A stretch of 64,000 bases of DNA from Staphylococcus sp. NAM3COL9 (lineage in GTDB: Bacteria; Bacillota; Bacilli; Staphylococcales; Staphylococcaceae). How positions within the stretch are numbered: position 1 is the first letter of the stretch; the number at the start of each line of letters is the position of its first letter. Shown here in pieces: positions 16,375 to 25,698 of the stretch. A program made the position numbers and the translations under genes. Where the stretch lies: contig NZ_LGPC01000016.1 of the NCBI RefSeq assembly GCF_001431205.1, positions 620,143 to 684,142 of the forward strand, read 5' to 3'. The notes below the pieces were generated by a model. That model saw only the letters and a list, made by a program, of their open reading frames with translations, had not been told where the DNA came from and did not search any database.

Positions 16375-17827
16375 AATGAGTAACCCCCTTGAATGTCTTT
16401 ATATCTTGATTTGCCATATGCTTTAACTCCGATTTGCCTATCTTTTTCGTATCTGTAGAACGCTTAATTACCGTTCTAGCTTCTTGAATATTTTCAAACT
16501 CACCTGTGCCAATCATTGTTGCTGCCAAATTCCCATAAATTGTCGCTTCCGTTGGCCCCACAATGACGTCGCAATTTGTATACAAGGCCGTAAGTTCATT
16601 TAAATAGTCATTGTTGGAACCACCGCCAACAATATTGATTACTTTGATTGGTTCTTTTGTTATTTCGTTTAACTCTTCTATGGAAATTGCATAAATTATT
16701 GCTAGGTTCATATAGACACTTTGCACAATTTCACCTAATGTTTGTGGCACTGTTTGGTTCGTCTGAATACAGTAATTTTTAATTTCATCCACCATACAGT
16801 CAGGATTAATAAAGCGTTGATCATTAAAATCGATATAAACTTTAAAGTCTTGATTTTGCTTTGCTTCCTCTACCATTTCAGGAAATGTATAATTTTCGGG
16901 CCAATCTTTTCGTATCCGCTGTATAATCCACATACCTATAATATTTTTTAAGAAGCGATAGGTATGATTCATACCGCGTTCATTAGAATATCCAAGTTCT
17001 AATGCTTTTTCAGTTACGATTGGGATTTCTAATTCTTTACCTATTAATGACCAAGTCCCACTTGATAAAAAAGCCCATTTTTTAAATGCATCTCCAACAG
17101 AACCTAAAACAGCTGATGCGGTATCATGCGATGCTGTGGCATAAACATGTGTCATAGGTAAATCATCCTGGATGTTTAAGTCTGCATTGATTTCGCCTAT
17201 GTATGTGCCAGGTTCAATTGTGTTTGAAAATTGTTCCTTATCTATTCCTATTGATGTTAGCAACTCTTGATCTAATGAATGATCATGCACTGAGAGTAAT
17301 TGTGTTGTACTTAAATTGGTAATTTCATTTCTTTTCTCATTGGTAAGTAAATAATTTAAATAATCAGGAATAAGCAAAATCTCATGTGCTTGATCTTTTA
17401 ATGCGTGTGTCTCTTCAAACAACTGATAAATTGTATTAAAAGTTAAAAATTGAATTCCAGTTTTTTGAAAAATATCGTACTTGGATACAACGATGAATAA
17501 TTTATCCATCGTTGTATCCGTTCTTGAATCTCTATATGAAACGGCATTTTGTAAGCGCTTCCCTTCTCGGTCTAAAAAAAGATAGTCTATGCCCCACGTA
17601 TCTATACTTAAATAACACTCTGTGATGCCCATAGCTTTAGCTTTTTTCAGAGAAACAATAATTTCTTCAAATAAATAGTCAACATCCCACACTTCTTGTT
17701 GATTTTGTGTTGTGAAACCATTGGCGAAACGATTGATTTCTTGTGTTTTAATCTGGTTATTATCGATATTTGCTAAGATGGCTCTACCACTAGACGCACC
17801 AATATCAACAGCTATATAATGCTTCAA
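16361..17827 (-). CDS. rhaB: Rhamnulokinase
   Basis: This FGGY-type sugar kinase phosphorylates L-rhamnulose at O1. The N-terminal phosphate motif is [10 protein letters not shown], followed by [20 protein letters not shown] and the C-terminal adenosine motif [13 protein letters not shown]. Length is 488 residues from TTG 17827, chosen because AAGAGGTGAT lies just upstream; the reading frame is open to 17890 but that extension covers the promoter. It is the first gene of the rha operon. A cre-like site lies inside it at 17549. Confidence 0.94.
   Translation of the reverse strand: MKHYIAVDIGASSGRAILANIDNNQIKTQEINRFANGFTTQNQQEVWDVDYLFEEIIVSLKKAKAMGITECYLSIDTWGIDYLFLDREGKRLQNAVSYRDSRTDTTMDKLFIVVSKYDIFQKTGIQFLTFNTIYQLFEETHALKDQAHEILLIPDYLNYLLTNEKRNEITNLSTTQLLSVHDHSLDQELLTSIGIDKEQFSNTIEPGTYIGEINADLNIQDDLPMTHVYATASHDTASAVLGSVGDAFKKWAFLSSGTWSLIGKELEIPIVTEKALELGYSNERGMNHTYRFLKNIIGMWIIQRIRKDWPENYTFPEMVEEAKQNQDFKVYIDFNDQRFINPDCMVDEIKNYCIQTNQTVPQTLGEIVQSVYMNLAIIYAISIEELNEITKEPIKVINIVGGGSNNDYLNELTALYTNCDVIVGPTEATIYGNLAATMIGTGEFENIQEARTVIKRSTDTKKIGKSELKHMANQDIKTFKGVTHYEYV
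17549..17563 (-). promoter_or_regulatory. Candidate cre (CcpA) site inside rhaB
   Basis: TTGTAAGCGCTTCCC matches 14 of 15 positions of the cre consensus. It is about 90 codons into the first gene, a position from which CcpA can block elongation. It suggests glucose repression of rhamnose use. Confidence 0.6.
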
Positions 17828-17848
17828 CTTATCACCTCTTTGGTTATG

Positions 17849-17877
17849 ATTATAATCAAACAATCCACATAAATCAA
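17849..17877 (-). promoter_or_regulatory. rhaB promoter
   Basis: On the minus strand TTGATT (17872-17877), 17 bases, TATAAT (17849-17854). The hexamers lie at the edge of the repeated CACATAAA sequences that probably bind the DeoR regulator. Confidence 0.7.
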
Positions 17878-17922
17878 CATAAAACAACATATTTTTTATA
17901 ATTAATGTGGTTTATGTGTTGG
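17865..17922. promoter_or_regulatory. Candidate operator in the rhaB-rhaR gap
   Basis: The segment CAACATAAAACAACAT (17875-17890) is repeated in inverted orientation as ATGTGGTTTATGTGTTG (17905-17921), and a partial direct copy CACATAAATCAACAT precedes it. The pair is centred between the divergent genes and overlaps the rhaB -35, as expected for a DeoR-family operator. Confidence 0.55.
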
Positions 17923-17961
17923 TTTAAGTCTTTTTTTGTGAGATTAAAAGCGGTTTTATGC

Positions 17962-17967
17962 TATAAT
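17962..17967 (+). promoter_or_regulatory. Extended -10 of the DeoR regulator gene
   Basis: TGCTATAAT gives an extended -10 (TG-N-TATAAT) with no good -35. It lies 32 bases before the start of the regulator gene. Confidence 0.55.
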
Positions 17968-17998
17968 GATGACAATATATATTTAGGAGAAATTTATT

Positions 17999-18748
17999 AT
18001 GAAGCCATTTGAAAGAAGAAAGTCACTACTAAATCATCTCTATTTAAACAATGTTGTTTATGTGAATAAATTAGCTTCTGAATTTAATGTTTCAGAAGAA
18101 ACAATTCGTCGAGATTTAGAAAAATTGGAAAAAGAAGGTATCGTAGAACGGAATTATGGTGGCGCAAAACTAATCAAAACTGAAGAACTGCCTTATTCAG
18201 TGAGACATACGCGCAATAAAGATAGCAAAGTCATTATTGCTAAAAAAATTGATCAATTTATACAAAATGATACAAGCTTATTTGCTGATTCCAGTTCTAC
18301 AATAAATGAAGCATTAAAGCGTTTTGCTATTTCCAATAAAAGAATTCATATCATAACAAATGCCGTAAACGCACTATATGAACTAAATCAAACATCTATG
18401 GAAATCAACTCAACAGGTGGCAAATTATTAAAACATTCATCTGCATTAGTTGGTCCTCAAACGACAGAATCAATTAATAAATTTCATACAGATTATGCTA
18501 TTTTAAGCTGTAAAGCCTTGTCTAAAGATGGCATCATCACGGATTCTAATGAATACGAATCTCACATTAAAGAACTCATGATCAATAAAGCCAAACAAGT
18601 TATTTTGGCAATTGACGCTTCTAAATTTGATGGCAATAGTTTAATAAGCTTTGGTCACTTATCCAATATCGACTATATCGTGACAGATACTAAATTGGGT
18701 GACGAATGGAAAAGTATCCTAGAAAATCATTCAGTAAAGATAATATAG
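17999..18748 (+). CDS. DeoR-family repressor of the rhamnose operon
   Basis: This 249-residue protein has an N-terminal HTH (VNKLASEFNVSEETIRRDLEKLEKEG, about 20-46) and a DeoR sugar-sensor domain with TNA, STGGKLL and the lysine/aspartate motif IDASKFDG. It is divergent from rhaB and so is the likely RhaR, released by rhamnulose 1-phosphate or a related phosphate (the effector is inference). TTTAGGAGAA precedes ATG 17999. Confidence 0.88.
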   Translation: MKPFERRKSLLNHLYLNNVVYVNKLASEFNVSEETIRRDLEKLEKEGIVERNYGGAKLIKTEELPYSVRHTRNKDSKVIIAKKIDQFIQNDTSLFADSSSTINEALKRFAISNKRIHIITNAVNALYELNQTSMEINSTGGKLLKHSSALVGPQTTESINKFHTDYAILSCKALSKDGIITDSNEYESHIKELMINKAKQVILAIDASKFDGNSLISFGHLSNIDYIVTDTKLGDEWKSILENHSVKII

Positions 18749-18817
18749 TTTCTCTCTTTAACTTTCATATCTTATAATCAATGAATTAAGAATGAAATAA
18801 TTAAAATATTATACGAT

Positions 18818-18855
18818 AAGCACTTATCATTCCAAATACGGTGGTAAGTGCTTTT
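18818..18855 (+). terminator. Terminator of the DeoR regulator gene
   Basis: AAGCACTTATCA pairs with TGGTAAGTGCTT (one wobble) and TTTTT follows. Confidence 0.8.
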
Positions 18856-18970
18856 TCTCATGCTAATCACAATGATGTACATAAAACAGAAACGCATTTG
18901 TGTCTAATGAGTGTACAACTCTTTGATGAGCTGTGCTAAATTAGAGTCAACAACAAGGGAGGGGTTCAAA

Positions 18971-21031
18971 ATACAAGCAGAAAACTTTAATATCATTAGC
19001 GAAATGATTAAAAATCCAAAAATTAAAGGCAAAGACTTAGAAGTAATGTTCAACATGTCTCGCAGACAACTTGGCTATCGAATCCAAAAAATCAATGAAT
19101 GGTTAACTGAACAAGATTGCCCAACGATTGAGCGCACAAGCCAAGGATTCTTCATCGTTCATGATATAATCAAAAATTTTCTTAATGTATCTATTGAACC
19201 TATTCCACAGGAAGATGAGCAAGTATATACTGCTTACCAACGCGCGCATCTCATTTTACTGATGTTGTTTAGAGAAGATGAAACATTGTCATTAAATCAC
19301 TTTTCAATTGATTTAAAAGTAAGTAAGAACACAGTATTAAATGATTTGAAAAAATTAAAATTATTACTAGAACCATATGATGTCACTCTGAAATATTCAA
19401 GGCAGGAGGGTTATTATTTAGTCGGTAATGAGTTTGAAATTAGAAGGATTTTAACACGCTTAATTGATAAAGTATTCACTTTAAATATTTCAAAAGATGA
19501 TATTTTAACAAGTTTAGCTTTGCAAGAAGAGAAACTTCAAATCATCGATATTCAAATCAACAAAATCGAACAATATTTAGAGAATAATTTTATTGATCAA
19601 AGTACTGAGACATTACGCTACAAACTCTACTTCATCATGAGAAGAATTCAGCACGATAAGATCATCTCACCTTTTTCAATTGGATACGATGACCTTTCCG
19701 ACACTGAGGAGTATCAAGCAACTGAAATACTTACTTCAAACTATCCTGATATTCCTCGCCAAGAGAAATTATTTATAACATTGCAGCTCCTATCAACCAG
19801 TGTGCAATGGTCGGAATTAGATGATGTGAGCGTTTTACCAGAATTAAAAACTGCACTACAAAGCATGCTTGATCAATTTGAGAAAATCACTTTTATTACC
19901 TTTGAAGATCGTGAAACATTGGTTAACCAATTGTTGTTTCATATGAAGCCCGCTTTTTACAGAATTAGATATGAGTTATCTGATGTCGATAGTTTACAGA
20001 ATAATCTGAAAGATGATTACAAAGAATTATTTCATCTTGTTAAACTCTCTTCTAAACCTATGGAAAAGTTCTTTAACCAACCATTACCTGATAATGAAAT
20101 CGCATATCTAACCATACTCATTGGCGGTATTTTAAGAAGGCAAGATGAAGACATCGACAAAAAGGTGAAAGCTGTTGTGGTTTGTACACAAGGTACTTCA
20201 ATCTCTCAACTCATGTTACAAGAATTGCGGAGTGTGTTTCCAGAATTTATATTCTTAGATGCATTATCACTACGTGAATTTAACCAGTATACGCTAGACT
20301 TTGATATTGTCTTTTCACCGATGCACGTGATGACACACAAAAGATTATATATCACAAAAGCTATATTAACTGCCAAAGAAAAACACGATCTGCGTCAGTA
20401 TGTATTCGGTCAACTCAATAATAGTTTTGAGACAGACATACACGCTGAAAAGATGCTAGCCATGATACGTGAGTATGCTGACATTCATAACGAAGACGCT
20501 TTACTTAATGAAATTAAAAACCAATTTGATGATCTTCATGCATATGCTTCAATCAAATCGTCTTCAATTTCGTTAAATGGTCATTTGAATTTACAAGATT
20601 TGTTGCCGTTACACCATATTCAATTTGCCTCTCATGTTTCGAATTTGGAAGAAGCAATTCGACTGACAGCTGAACCACTTTCTAGCCAAAGCTATATAGA
20701 TGCAAATTACATCGATTCGATGATTCAATCTTTTGACGATACTTATATGGTTATCAATCAAAACATCGCCATACCACATGCTGAGAACGAACAAAATGTA
20801 AACCGCACGTCTATGAGTATGTTGGTATTAGATGCACCATTGACGCTAAGCACAGGACTTAATGTACATGTCTTTGTGGTTATCGCAGCAACAGATAAAT
20901 TCAAACATTTAAGACCCCTATTACAGTTACGAGATTTAGCACAAGATAATGAAAGTATGCAAATCATTATACAAACAGATTCAAAATCACAAATATTTGA
21001 AACGATTAAACAATTCTCAAAAATAGACTAA
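18971..21031 (+). CDS. PRD-containing PTS-controlled transcriptional activator (MtlR/LicR type)
   Basis: The protein has about 686 residues: N-terminal HTH units, two PRD regions, a galactitol-type EIIB-like domain (AVVVCTQGTSISQLML) and a C-terminal EIIA-like domain (QNIAIPHAENE). Such activators are phosphorylated by HPr and EIIs and switch on the adjacent PTS. A strong site AAGGGAGGGG (18955-18964) is not followed by ATG, GTG or TTG; ATA at 18971 is 8 bases from it and fits the start of homologous sequence. In-frame GTG 18911 and ATG 18926 lack any binding site. The real start is therefore uncertain. Confidence 0.85.
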   Translation: MQAENFNIISEMIKNPKIKGKDLEVMFNMSRRQLGYRIQKINEWLTEQDCPTIERTSQGFFIVHDIIKNFLNVSIEPIPQEDEQVYTAYQRAHLILLMLFREDETLSLNHFSIDLKVSKNTVLNDLKKLKLLLEPYDVTLKYSRQEGYYLVGNEFEIRRILTRLIDKVFTLNISKDDILTSLALQEEKLQIIDIQINKIEQYLENNFIDQSTETLRYKLYFIMRRIQHDKIISPFSIGYDDLSDTEEYQATEILTSNYPDIPRQEKLFITLQLLSTSVQWSELDDVSVLPELKTALQSMLDQFEKITFITFEDRETLVNQLLFHMKPAFYRIRYELSDVDSLQNNLKDDYKELFHLVKLSSKPMEKFFNQPLPDNEIAYLTILIGGILRRQDEDIDKKVKAVVVCTQGTSISQLMLQELRSVFPEFIFLDALSLREFNQYTLDFDIVFSPMHVMTHKRLYITKAILTAKEKHDLRQYVFGQLNNSFETDIHAEKMLAMIREYADIHNEDALLNEIKNQFDDLHAYASIKSSSISLNGHLNLQDLLPLHHIQFASHVSNLEEAIRLTAEPLSSQSYIDANYIDSMIQSFDDTYMVINQNIAIPHAENEQNVNRTSMSMLVLDAPLTLSTGLNVHVFVVIAATDKFKHLRPLLQLRDLAQDNESMQIIIQTDSKSQIFETIKQFSKID

Positions 21032-21050
21032 AGCAAAGGGGTTGCGTCAT

Positions 21051-21518
21051 ATGGAAGGTTTAACAGTTGATGCCTCGAATGTTGTCATTGGTTTAGAGGC
21101 CACATCAAAGGAAGATGTATTGAGTCAATTAGCCGAATTAATGCATGACAATGGTTACGTAAAAGCATCATACAAGGATGCAGTTATCGAAAGAGAACAG
21201 TCATTTGCTACAGGGTTACCTACAGTATATTGTTCTGTAGCCATTCCACACACAGATATTCAGCACGTGAATTCAAAATCAATCGGTGTGGCTGTCCTTA
21301 AAGAAACCGTACCCTTCGTCATCATGGGCGAAGTTGAAGAAACAACGGATGTAAAATTAATCTTTATGCTCGCAATGGATAAAGAGGATGCTCAACTATC
21401 ATTACTACAAAAATTGATGGGCATTTTCCAAAATGATCAAATACTTGAAACCATTGCTAAGGCAACAGATAGCAATCAAGTTGTAGAAGTTATTGAGCAA
21501 GAATTAGCAGACGTATAA
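21051..21518 (+). CDS. PTS EIIA, galactitol/fructose type
   Basis: This 155-residue cytoplasmic phosphocarrier has the phospho-acceptor His67 in VAIPHTD. It passes phosphate from HPr to the EIIB encoded 76 bases downstream. ATG 21051 lies 9 bases after AAAGGGG; a TTG at 21042 abuts that site and is rejected. It lies 19 bases after the activator gene, probably in one transcript. Confidence 0.87.
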   Translation: MEGLTVDASNVVIGLEATSKEDVLSQLAELMHDNGYVKASYKDAVIEREQSFATGLPTVYCSVAIPHTDIQHVNSKSIGVAVLKETVPFVIMGEVEETTDVKLIFMLAMDKEDAQLSLLQKLMGIFQNDQILETIAKATDSNQVVEVIEQELADV

Positions 21519-21594
21519 TCATTCAATTTAATAATAAAAAATATAACAGGAAGAGAATTTAAATATTAAGTTCTCAAATTAGGAGGAAATTATT

Positions 21595-21873
21595 ATGAAA
21601 CAAGTATTAGTAGCATGTGGCGCAGGTATCGCAACTTCAACGGTAGTAAATAGTGCAATCGAAGAAATGGCAAAAGAGCACAATATCAAAGTAGATTTAA
21701 AACAAATTAAAATTTCAGAAGTTGGCGTTTACGCAGATTCAGCAGATTTATTAGTTACAACTGCGATGACGCAAAAAGAATATGACTTCCCTGTCATTAA
21801 CGCACGTAATTTCTTAACTGGAATTGGCGTAGAAGATACTAAAAAAGAAATCTTAGACGCATTACAAGAATAA
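21595..21873 (+). CDS. PTS EIIB, galactitol family
   Basis: This 92-residue protein has the phospho-cysteine in VLVACGAGIATSTV at the N-terminus, the pattern of GatB-type EIIB. It receives phosphate from EIIA and gives it to the sugar bound to EIIC. TTAGGAGGAAA precedes ATG 21595. Confidence 0.9.
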   Translation: MKQVLVACGAGIATSTVVNSAIEEMAKEHNIKVDLKQIKISEVGVYADSADLLVTTAMTQKEYDFPVINARNFLTGIGVEDTKKEILDALQE

Positions 21874-21905
21874 TGAGTCATTTAATTTAAATTATCGAAT
21901 CAACC

Positions 21906-21968
21906 GTTGGTATAAATATTAAAAAGAAGTTCATGGTTATTTCAATGGACGTCTTAATTTATACCAAC
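21906..21968 (+). other. Long intercistronic hairpin between EIIB and EIIC genes
   Basis: GTTGGTATAAAT pairs with ATTTATACCAAC and further imperfect pairing (AAGAAGTTCAT with ATGGACGTCTT) continues inwards. There is no T run, so it is not an ordinary terminator. It may protect or process the mRNA and set unequal EIIB and EIIC amounts. Confidence 0.65.
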
Positions 21969-22000
21969 ATCACTTTATATTAAAGAGGATGGTGTAAGGG

Positions 22001-23260
22001 ATGAGTGGATTTGTAGATTTTATTCAAGCTTTTCTAGATTTAGGGGCAACAGTAATCCTTCCAATCGTTATATTTTTACTAGGATTATTCTTTAGGCAAA
22101 AAGTGGGCGCAGCATTTAGATCAGGTTTGACGATTGGTGTCGCATTCGTAGGGATTTTCTTAGTTATTGATTTACTTGTAAACAACTTGGGACCCGCTGC
22201 TCAAGCGATGGTTAAGAACTTAGGCGTAAGCTTAAATGTGATTGATGTAGGTTGGCCAGCAACATCTTCTATTGCATGGGCATCTGTTATCGCAGCATTT
22301 ATTATTCCTTTAGGTATTGTTATTAACATTGTCATGTTACTGACTAAGACTACACGAACAATGAACGTAGATATTTGGAACTTCTGGCATTATACATTTA
22401 TGGGTGCCATGGTTTACGCCGTATCTGATAGCATTTGGCAATCATTAGTGGCTGCAGCAATATTCCAAATTGTCTGTCTGAAAGTGGCTGACTGGACTGC
22501 ACCAATGATGAGTGAGTTCTATGATTTACCTGGGGTATCGATTGCCACAGGTAGTACAATTTCATATGCTCCAGGTATTTTCTTAGTAAAAGGTTTACAA
22601 AAAGTGCCTGTCATCAACAAACTACATGCAGACCCAGAAACAATTCAAAAACGTTTCGGTGCATTTGGTGAATCTATATTCGTCGGTTTAGTACTTGGTT
22701 TAATCATTGGTTTGTTAGCTGGTTACAACGCTGGCGATGTTATCAACCTTGGTATGTCAATGGCTGCAGTTATGGTGTTAATGCCTCGTATGGTTAAGAT
22801 TTTGATGGAAGGTTTAATGCCTGTTTCTGAATCTGCACGTACTTGGTTAAACAAACGCTTTGGTGATCGTGAAATCTACATTGGGTTAGACGCTGCGGTT
22901 GCATTAGGTCACCCAGCAGTTATCTCAACAGCTTTAATTTTAGTTCCAATCACAGTATTATTGGCAGTTATCTTACCTGGTAACCAAGTCTTACCATTTG
23001 GTGATTTGGCAACAATTCCATTTATTGTCGCATTTATCGTAGGTGCTGCACGCGGTAATATCATACACTCAGTTATTGTCGGCACAATTATGATTGCCAT
23101 CTCTTTATATATCGCAACAGATATTGCACCGATATTCACAAGCATGGCAGAAGGCACAAACGTGAATATGCCATCTGGCTCATCTCAAATTTCAAGTCTT
23201 GACCAAGGTGGTAACATCTTAAATTACATTATTTTCAAATTCTTTAGTTTATTTAACTAA
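22001..23260 (+). CDS. PTS EIIC, galactitol/polyol family
   Basis: This 419-residue membrane permease has many spans and GatC-type features (NFWHYTFMGAMVYAVSDS, TGSTISYAPGIFLVKGL). It moves and phosphorylates a polyol. The two downstream dehydrogenases and the order activator-A-B-C-DH-DH resemble the pentitol (arabitol/xylitol) locus of Listeria, so a pentitol may be more likely than galactitol. GAGGATGG precedes ATG 22001. Confidence 0.88.
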   Translation: MSGFVDFIQAFLDLGATVILPIVIFLLGLFFRQKVGAAFRSGLTIGVAFVGIFLVIDLLVNNLGPAAQAMVKNLGVSLNVIDVGWPATSSIAWASVIAAFIIPLGIVINIVMLLTKTTRTMNVDIWNFWHYTFMGAMVYAVSDSIWQSLVAAAIFQIVCLKVADWTAPMMSEFYDLPGVSIATGSTISYAPGIFLVKGLQKVPVINKLHADPETIQKRFGAFGESIFVGLVLGLIIGLLAGYNAGDVINLGMSMAAVMVLMPRMVKILMEGLMPVSESARTWLNKRFGDREIYIGLDAAVALGHPAVISTALILVPITVLLAVILPGNQVLPFGDLATIPFIVAFIVGAARGNIIHSVIVGTIMIAISLYIATDIAPIFTSMAEGTNVNMPSGSSQISSLDQGGNILNYIIFKFFSLFN

Positions 23261-23280
23261 CAGATAGGAGCTGACATTAC

Positions 23281-24312
23281 ATGAAAGCACTCGTTAAAAC
23301 TGAACCAGGATTCGGGAATCTAGAAGTCTTAGATAGAGAGATACCTTCACCGAACGCAGATGAAGTAAAAATAAAAGTCCATTATGCAGGCATTTGTGGC
23401 ACGGATGTTCACACGTATGAAGGTCACTATAAAGTGAACTTTCCAGTGACGCTTGGTCATGAATTCTCAGGAGAAGTTGTAGAAACAGGCGCTAATGTCA
23501 CCGATTTTAAAGTAGGTGATCGCGTCACTTCTGAAACAACATATTACATTTGTGGTGAATGTGAATATTGTCAAAGTGGTGATTATAACTTATGTAATCA
23601 TCGTAAAGGTTTAGGTACACAACAAAATGGTGGCTTTACGCAATACTTAGTTGCACGTGCAGCTAGTGTCCATCGTATTCCTGATAATGTTTCATATAAA
23701 GCAGCATCTATGACGGAGCCATTAGCTTGTGCCCACCACGCCGTTTCTAAAATAAAAATACAGCCTGACGATGTCGTAGTCGTTATGGGGCCTGGACCTA
23801 TTGGATTACTTGTCGCGCAAGTTGTTAAAAGTAAAGGTGCAAAAGTCATAATCACTGGATTAGATAATGATCAAGCAAGGTTAGACAAAGCAACAGAACT
23901 TAAATTAGATCATGTCGTCAATATTCAAAATACTGATTTAAAAGACTATGTAAACAGTATTACTAATGATTATGGTGCAAATGTCGTTTTAGAATGCTCT
24001 GGTGCAGTACCCGCTGCCAAACAAGGTTTAGATATATTACGCAAAAAAGGACACTATGTTCAAGTGGGTATCTTTAAAGATCCAGAGATTTCATTTGATT
24101 TAGAAAAAATTGTACAAAAAGAAATACGTGTTGTTGGTACCAGAAGTCAAAAACCAGCTGACTGGGAACCTTCTTTACAACTATTAAGTAGTGGCGACGT
24201 CAATGCTGAAGCATTAGTCACTAATGAACTTGATATTACGCAATGGGAAGAAGGATACAACCATATTAAAGGTGGAGAAGGTATTAAAGTACTCCTTCGA
24301 CCTATCGATTAA
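23281..24312 (+). CDS. Zinc-dependent polyol (phosphate) dehydrogenase
   Basis: This 343-residue medium-chain dehydrogenase has the catalytic zinc region GICGTDVHTYEGH and GHEFSGE, the structural zinc cysteines CGECEYCQSGDYNLC, and the NAD motif GPGPIG. It is close to sorbitol/threonine dehydrogenases. It follows EIIC by 20 bases, so its substrate is probably the polyol phosphate delivered by the PTS. TAGGAG precedes ATG 23281. Confidence 0.87.
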   Translation: MKALVKTEPGFGNLEVLDREIPSPNADEVKIKVHYAGICGTDVHTYEGHYKVNFPVTLGHEFSGEVVETGANVTDFKVGDRVTSETTYYICGECEYCQSGDYNLCNHRKGLGTQQNGGFTQYLVARAASVHRIPDNVSYKAASMTEPLACAHHAVSKIKIQPDDVVVVMGPGPIGLLVAQVVKSKGAKVIITGLDNDQARLDKATELKLDHVVNIQNTDLKDYVNSITNDYGANVVLECSGAVPAAKQGLDILRKKGHYVQVGIFKDPEISFDLEKIVQKEIRVVGTRSQKPADWEPSLQLLSSGDVNAEALVTNELDITQWEEGYNHIKGGEGIKVLLRPID

Positions 24313-24366
24313 CTTGTTTCAAATAACCCTCATTTAGAACTTAAATGATATAAGGAGATAATTATT

Positions 24367-24522
24367 ATGGTAGAACATATGTTAGATTTCATGCTTGGGC
24401 CATTGAGAGGTATTACAGATTTATATATGAATAACTTACTTTATTGTAATATAGTCGTTTTTCTTGGTTACTTCGGCGCAAAATTTTTAAAAAAGAAAAA
24501 AGTTACTTCTGAACAAAATTAA
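24367..24522 (+). CDS. Small membrane protein of the polyol PTS operon (51 residues)
   Basis: ATG 24367 is 9 bases after AAGGAGA, and the frame runs 51 codons. The protein starts MVEHMLDFMLGPLRG, has one hydrophobic span (about residues 24-38, LLYCNIVVFLGYFGA) and ends in a lysine cluster FLKKKK. It sits between two dehydrogenase genes with 54- and 36-base gaps and no terminator, so it is likely to be translated. I do not recognise the family. An accessory role with EIIC is a guess. Confidence 0.72.
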   Translation: MVEHMLDFMLGPLRGITDLYMNNLLYCNIVVFLGYFGAKFLKKKKVTSEQN

Positions 24523-24558
24523 TACAGTTAATATTCAGAAAATAAGAGGTGAAATACT

Positions 24559-25596
24559 TTGAAAGCTTTGAACCTATACGGCATTGAAGATTTAAGGTAC
24601 GAAGAAACAAAACCTCCTGAAATTGAAGACAGTAACGATGTCATTATTAAAGTGATTGCAACTGGTATATGCGGTTCGGACACTTCCCGCTATAAAAAGC
24701 TAGGCCCCTATCGTGAGGGCATGACGTTTGGTCATGAATTTTCAGGTGTTGTGGAAAGTATAGGCAGTAACGTAAATCATGTGGCAGTTGGCGATGCAGT
24801 CACGGGCTGTCCGGCTATCGCGTGTCACGCCTGTGAACAATGTGAAAAAGGTGAATACTCTAGATGTGAACATTTATATGTTATTGGTTCTTATGAACCA
24901 GGATGCTTTGCAGAATTCGTTAAAATACCTGCGAATAATGTCTTGAAATTACCAACAAATGTAGACTTTGATACAGCTGCGATGGTAGAACCTTCTGCCG
25001 TAGTATCACATGGGTTTTATAGAACAAGCATGAAACCTGGTGCAACTGTAGCTGTTATAGGATGTGGCAGTATCGGTTTATTAGCCATTCAATGGGCTAA
25101 AATATTTGGTGCTGCTAAGACGATTGCTATTGATATCGACCCAGATAAATTAGAAATTGCTAAGACGCTCGGCGCGGATTATACAATTAATTCTAAAGAA
25201 GAAAATTTAGATGACGTTATCGCTACTATTCCTCATAACATAGATGTCGCTGTTGAATCAGCAGGTTCGCCATTTACGATTGGACAAGTCTTAACGTTAC
25301 CTGCTAAGGGCGGGGAAGTCTTGCTGTTAGGCATACCTTACTCCGATATTGAAATGGATCGTGTTCATTTTGAAAAAATATTACGCAATGAACTTAATGT
25401 TATTGGCTCTTGGAATGGATTATCTGCCCCATTCCCAGGTGAAGAATGGCATGCGTCCCTTCATTACATGTCTACAGGAGAGATTCAAGTGGACCCAATC
25501 ATTTCAGATCGCTTAGATTTAGCAAAGGGTCCCGAAACATTTGATGCATTAGTTAATAAAAAGAAACATTTTGATAAAGTGATCTTCCACCCATAA
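24559..25596 (+). CDS. Polyol-phosphate dehydrogenase (GatD / arabitol-phosphate dehydrogenase type)
   Basis: This 345-residue zinc medium-chain dehydrogenase has TGICGSDTSRYK, GHEFSG, the structural cysteine set CHACEQCEKGEYSRC and the NAD motif GCGSIG. The sequence is GatD-like and would oxidise galactitol 1-phosphate or a pentitol phosphate to a ketose phosphate. Start is TTG 24559 with AGAGGTGA just upstream. Two dehydrogenases in one operon suggest two substrates or two steps. Confidence 0.87.
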   Translation: MKALNLYGIEDLRYEETKPPEIEDSNDVIIKVIATGICGSDTSRYKKLGPYREGMTFGHEFSGVVESIGSNVNHVAVGDAVTGCPAIACHACEQCEKGEYSRCEHLYVIGSYEPGCFAEFVKIPANNVLKLPTNVDFDTAAMVEPSAVVSHGFYRTSMKPGATVAVIGCGSIGLLAIQWAKIFGAAKTIAIDIDPDKLEIAKTLGADYTINSKEENLDDVIATIPHNIDVAVESAGSPFTIGQVLTLPAKGGEVLLLGIPYSDIEMDRVHFEKILRNELNVIGSWNGLSAPFPGEEWHASLHYMSTGEIQVDPIISDRLDLAKGPETFDALVNKKKHFDKVIFHP

Positions 25597-25626
25597 TTAA
25601 AATCTAACATTGCCATAATTATTATT

Positions 25627-25665
25627 AAAAAAGTCCTAAAATCAATGACGATGTTAGGACTTTTT
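25627..25665 (+). terminator. Bidirectional terminator after the PTS operon
   Basis: AAGTCCTAA/TTAGGACTT with A and T runs on either side. It serves the polyol operon (plus) and yitT (minus). Confidence 0.85.
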
Positions 25666-25698
25666 GATGCGTATATATATCTACATATATATTTTACG

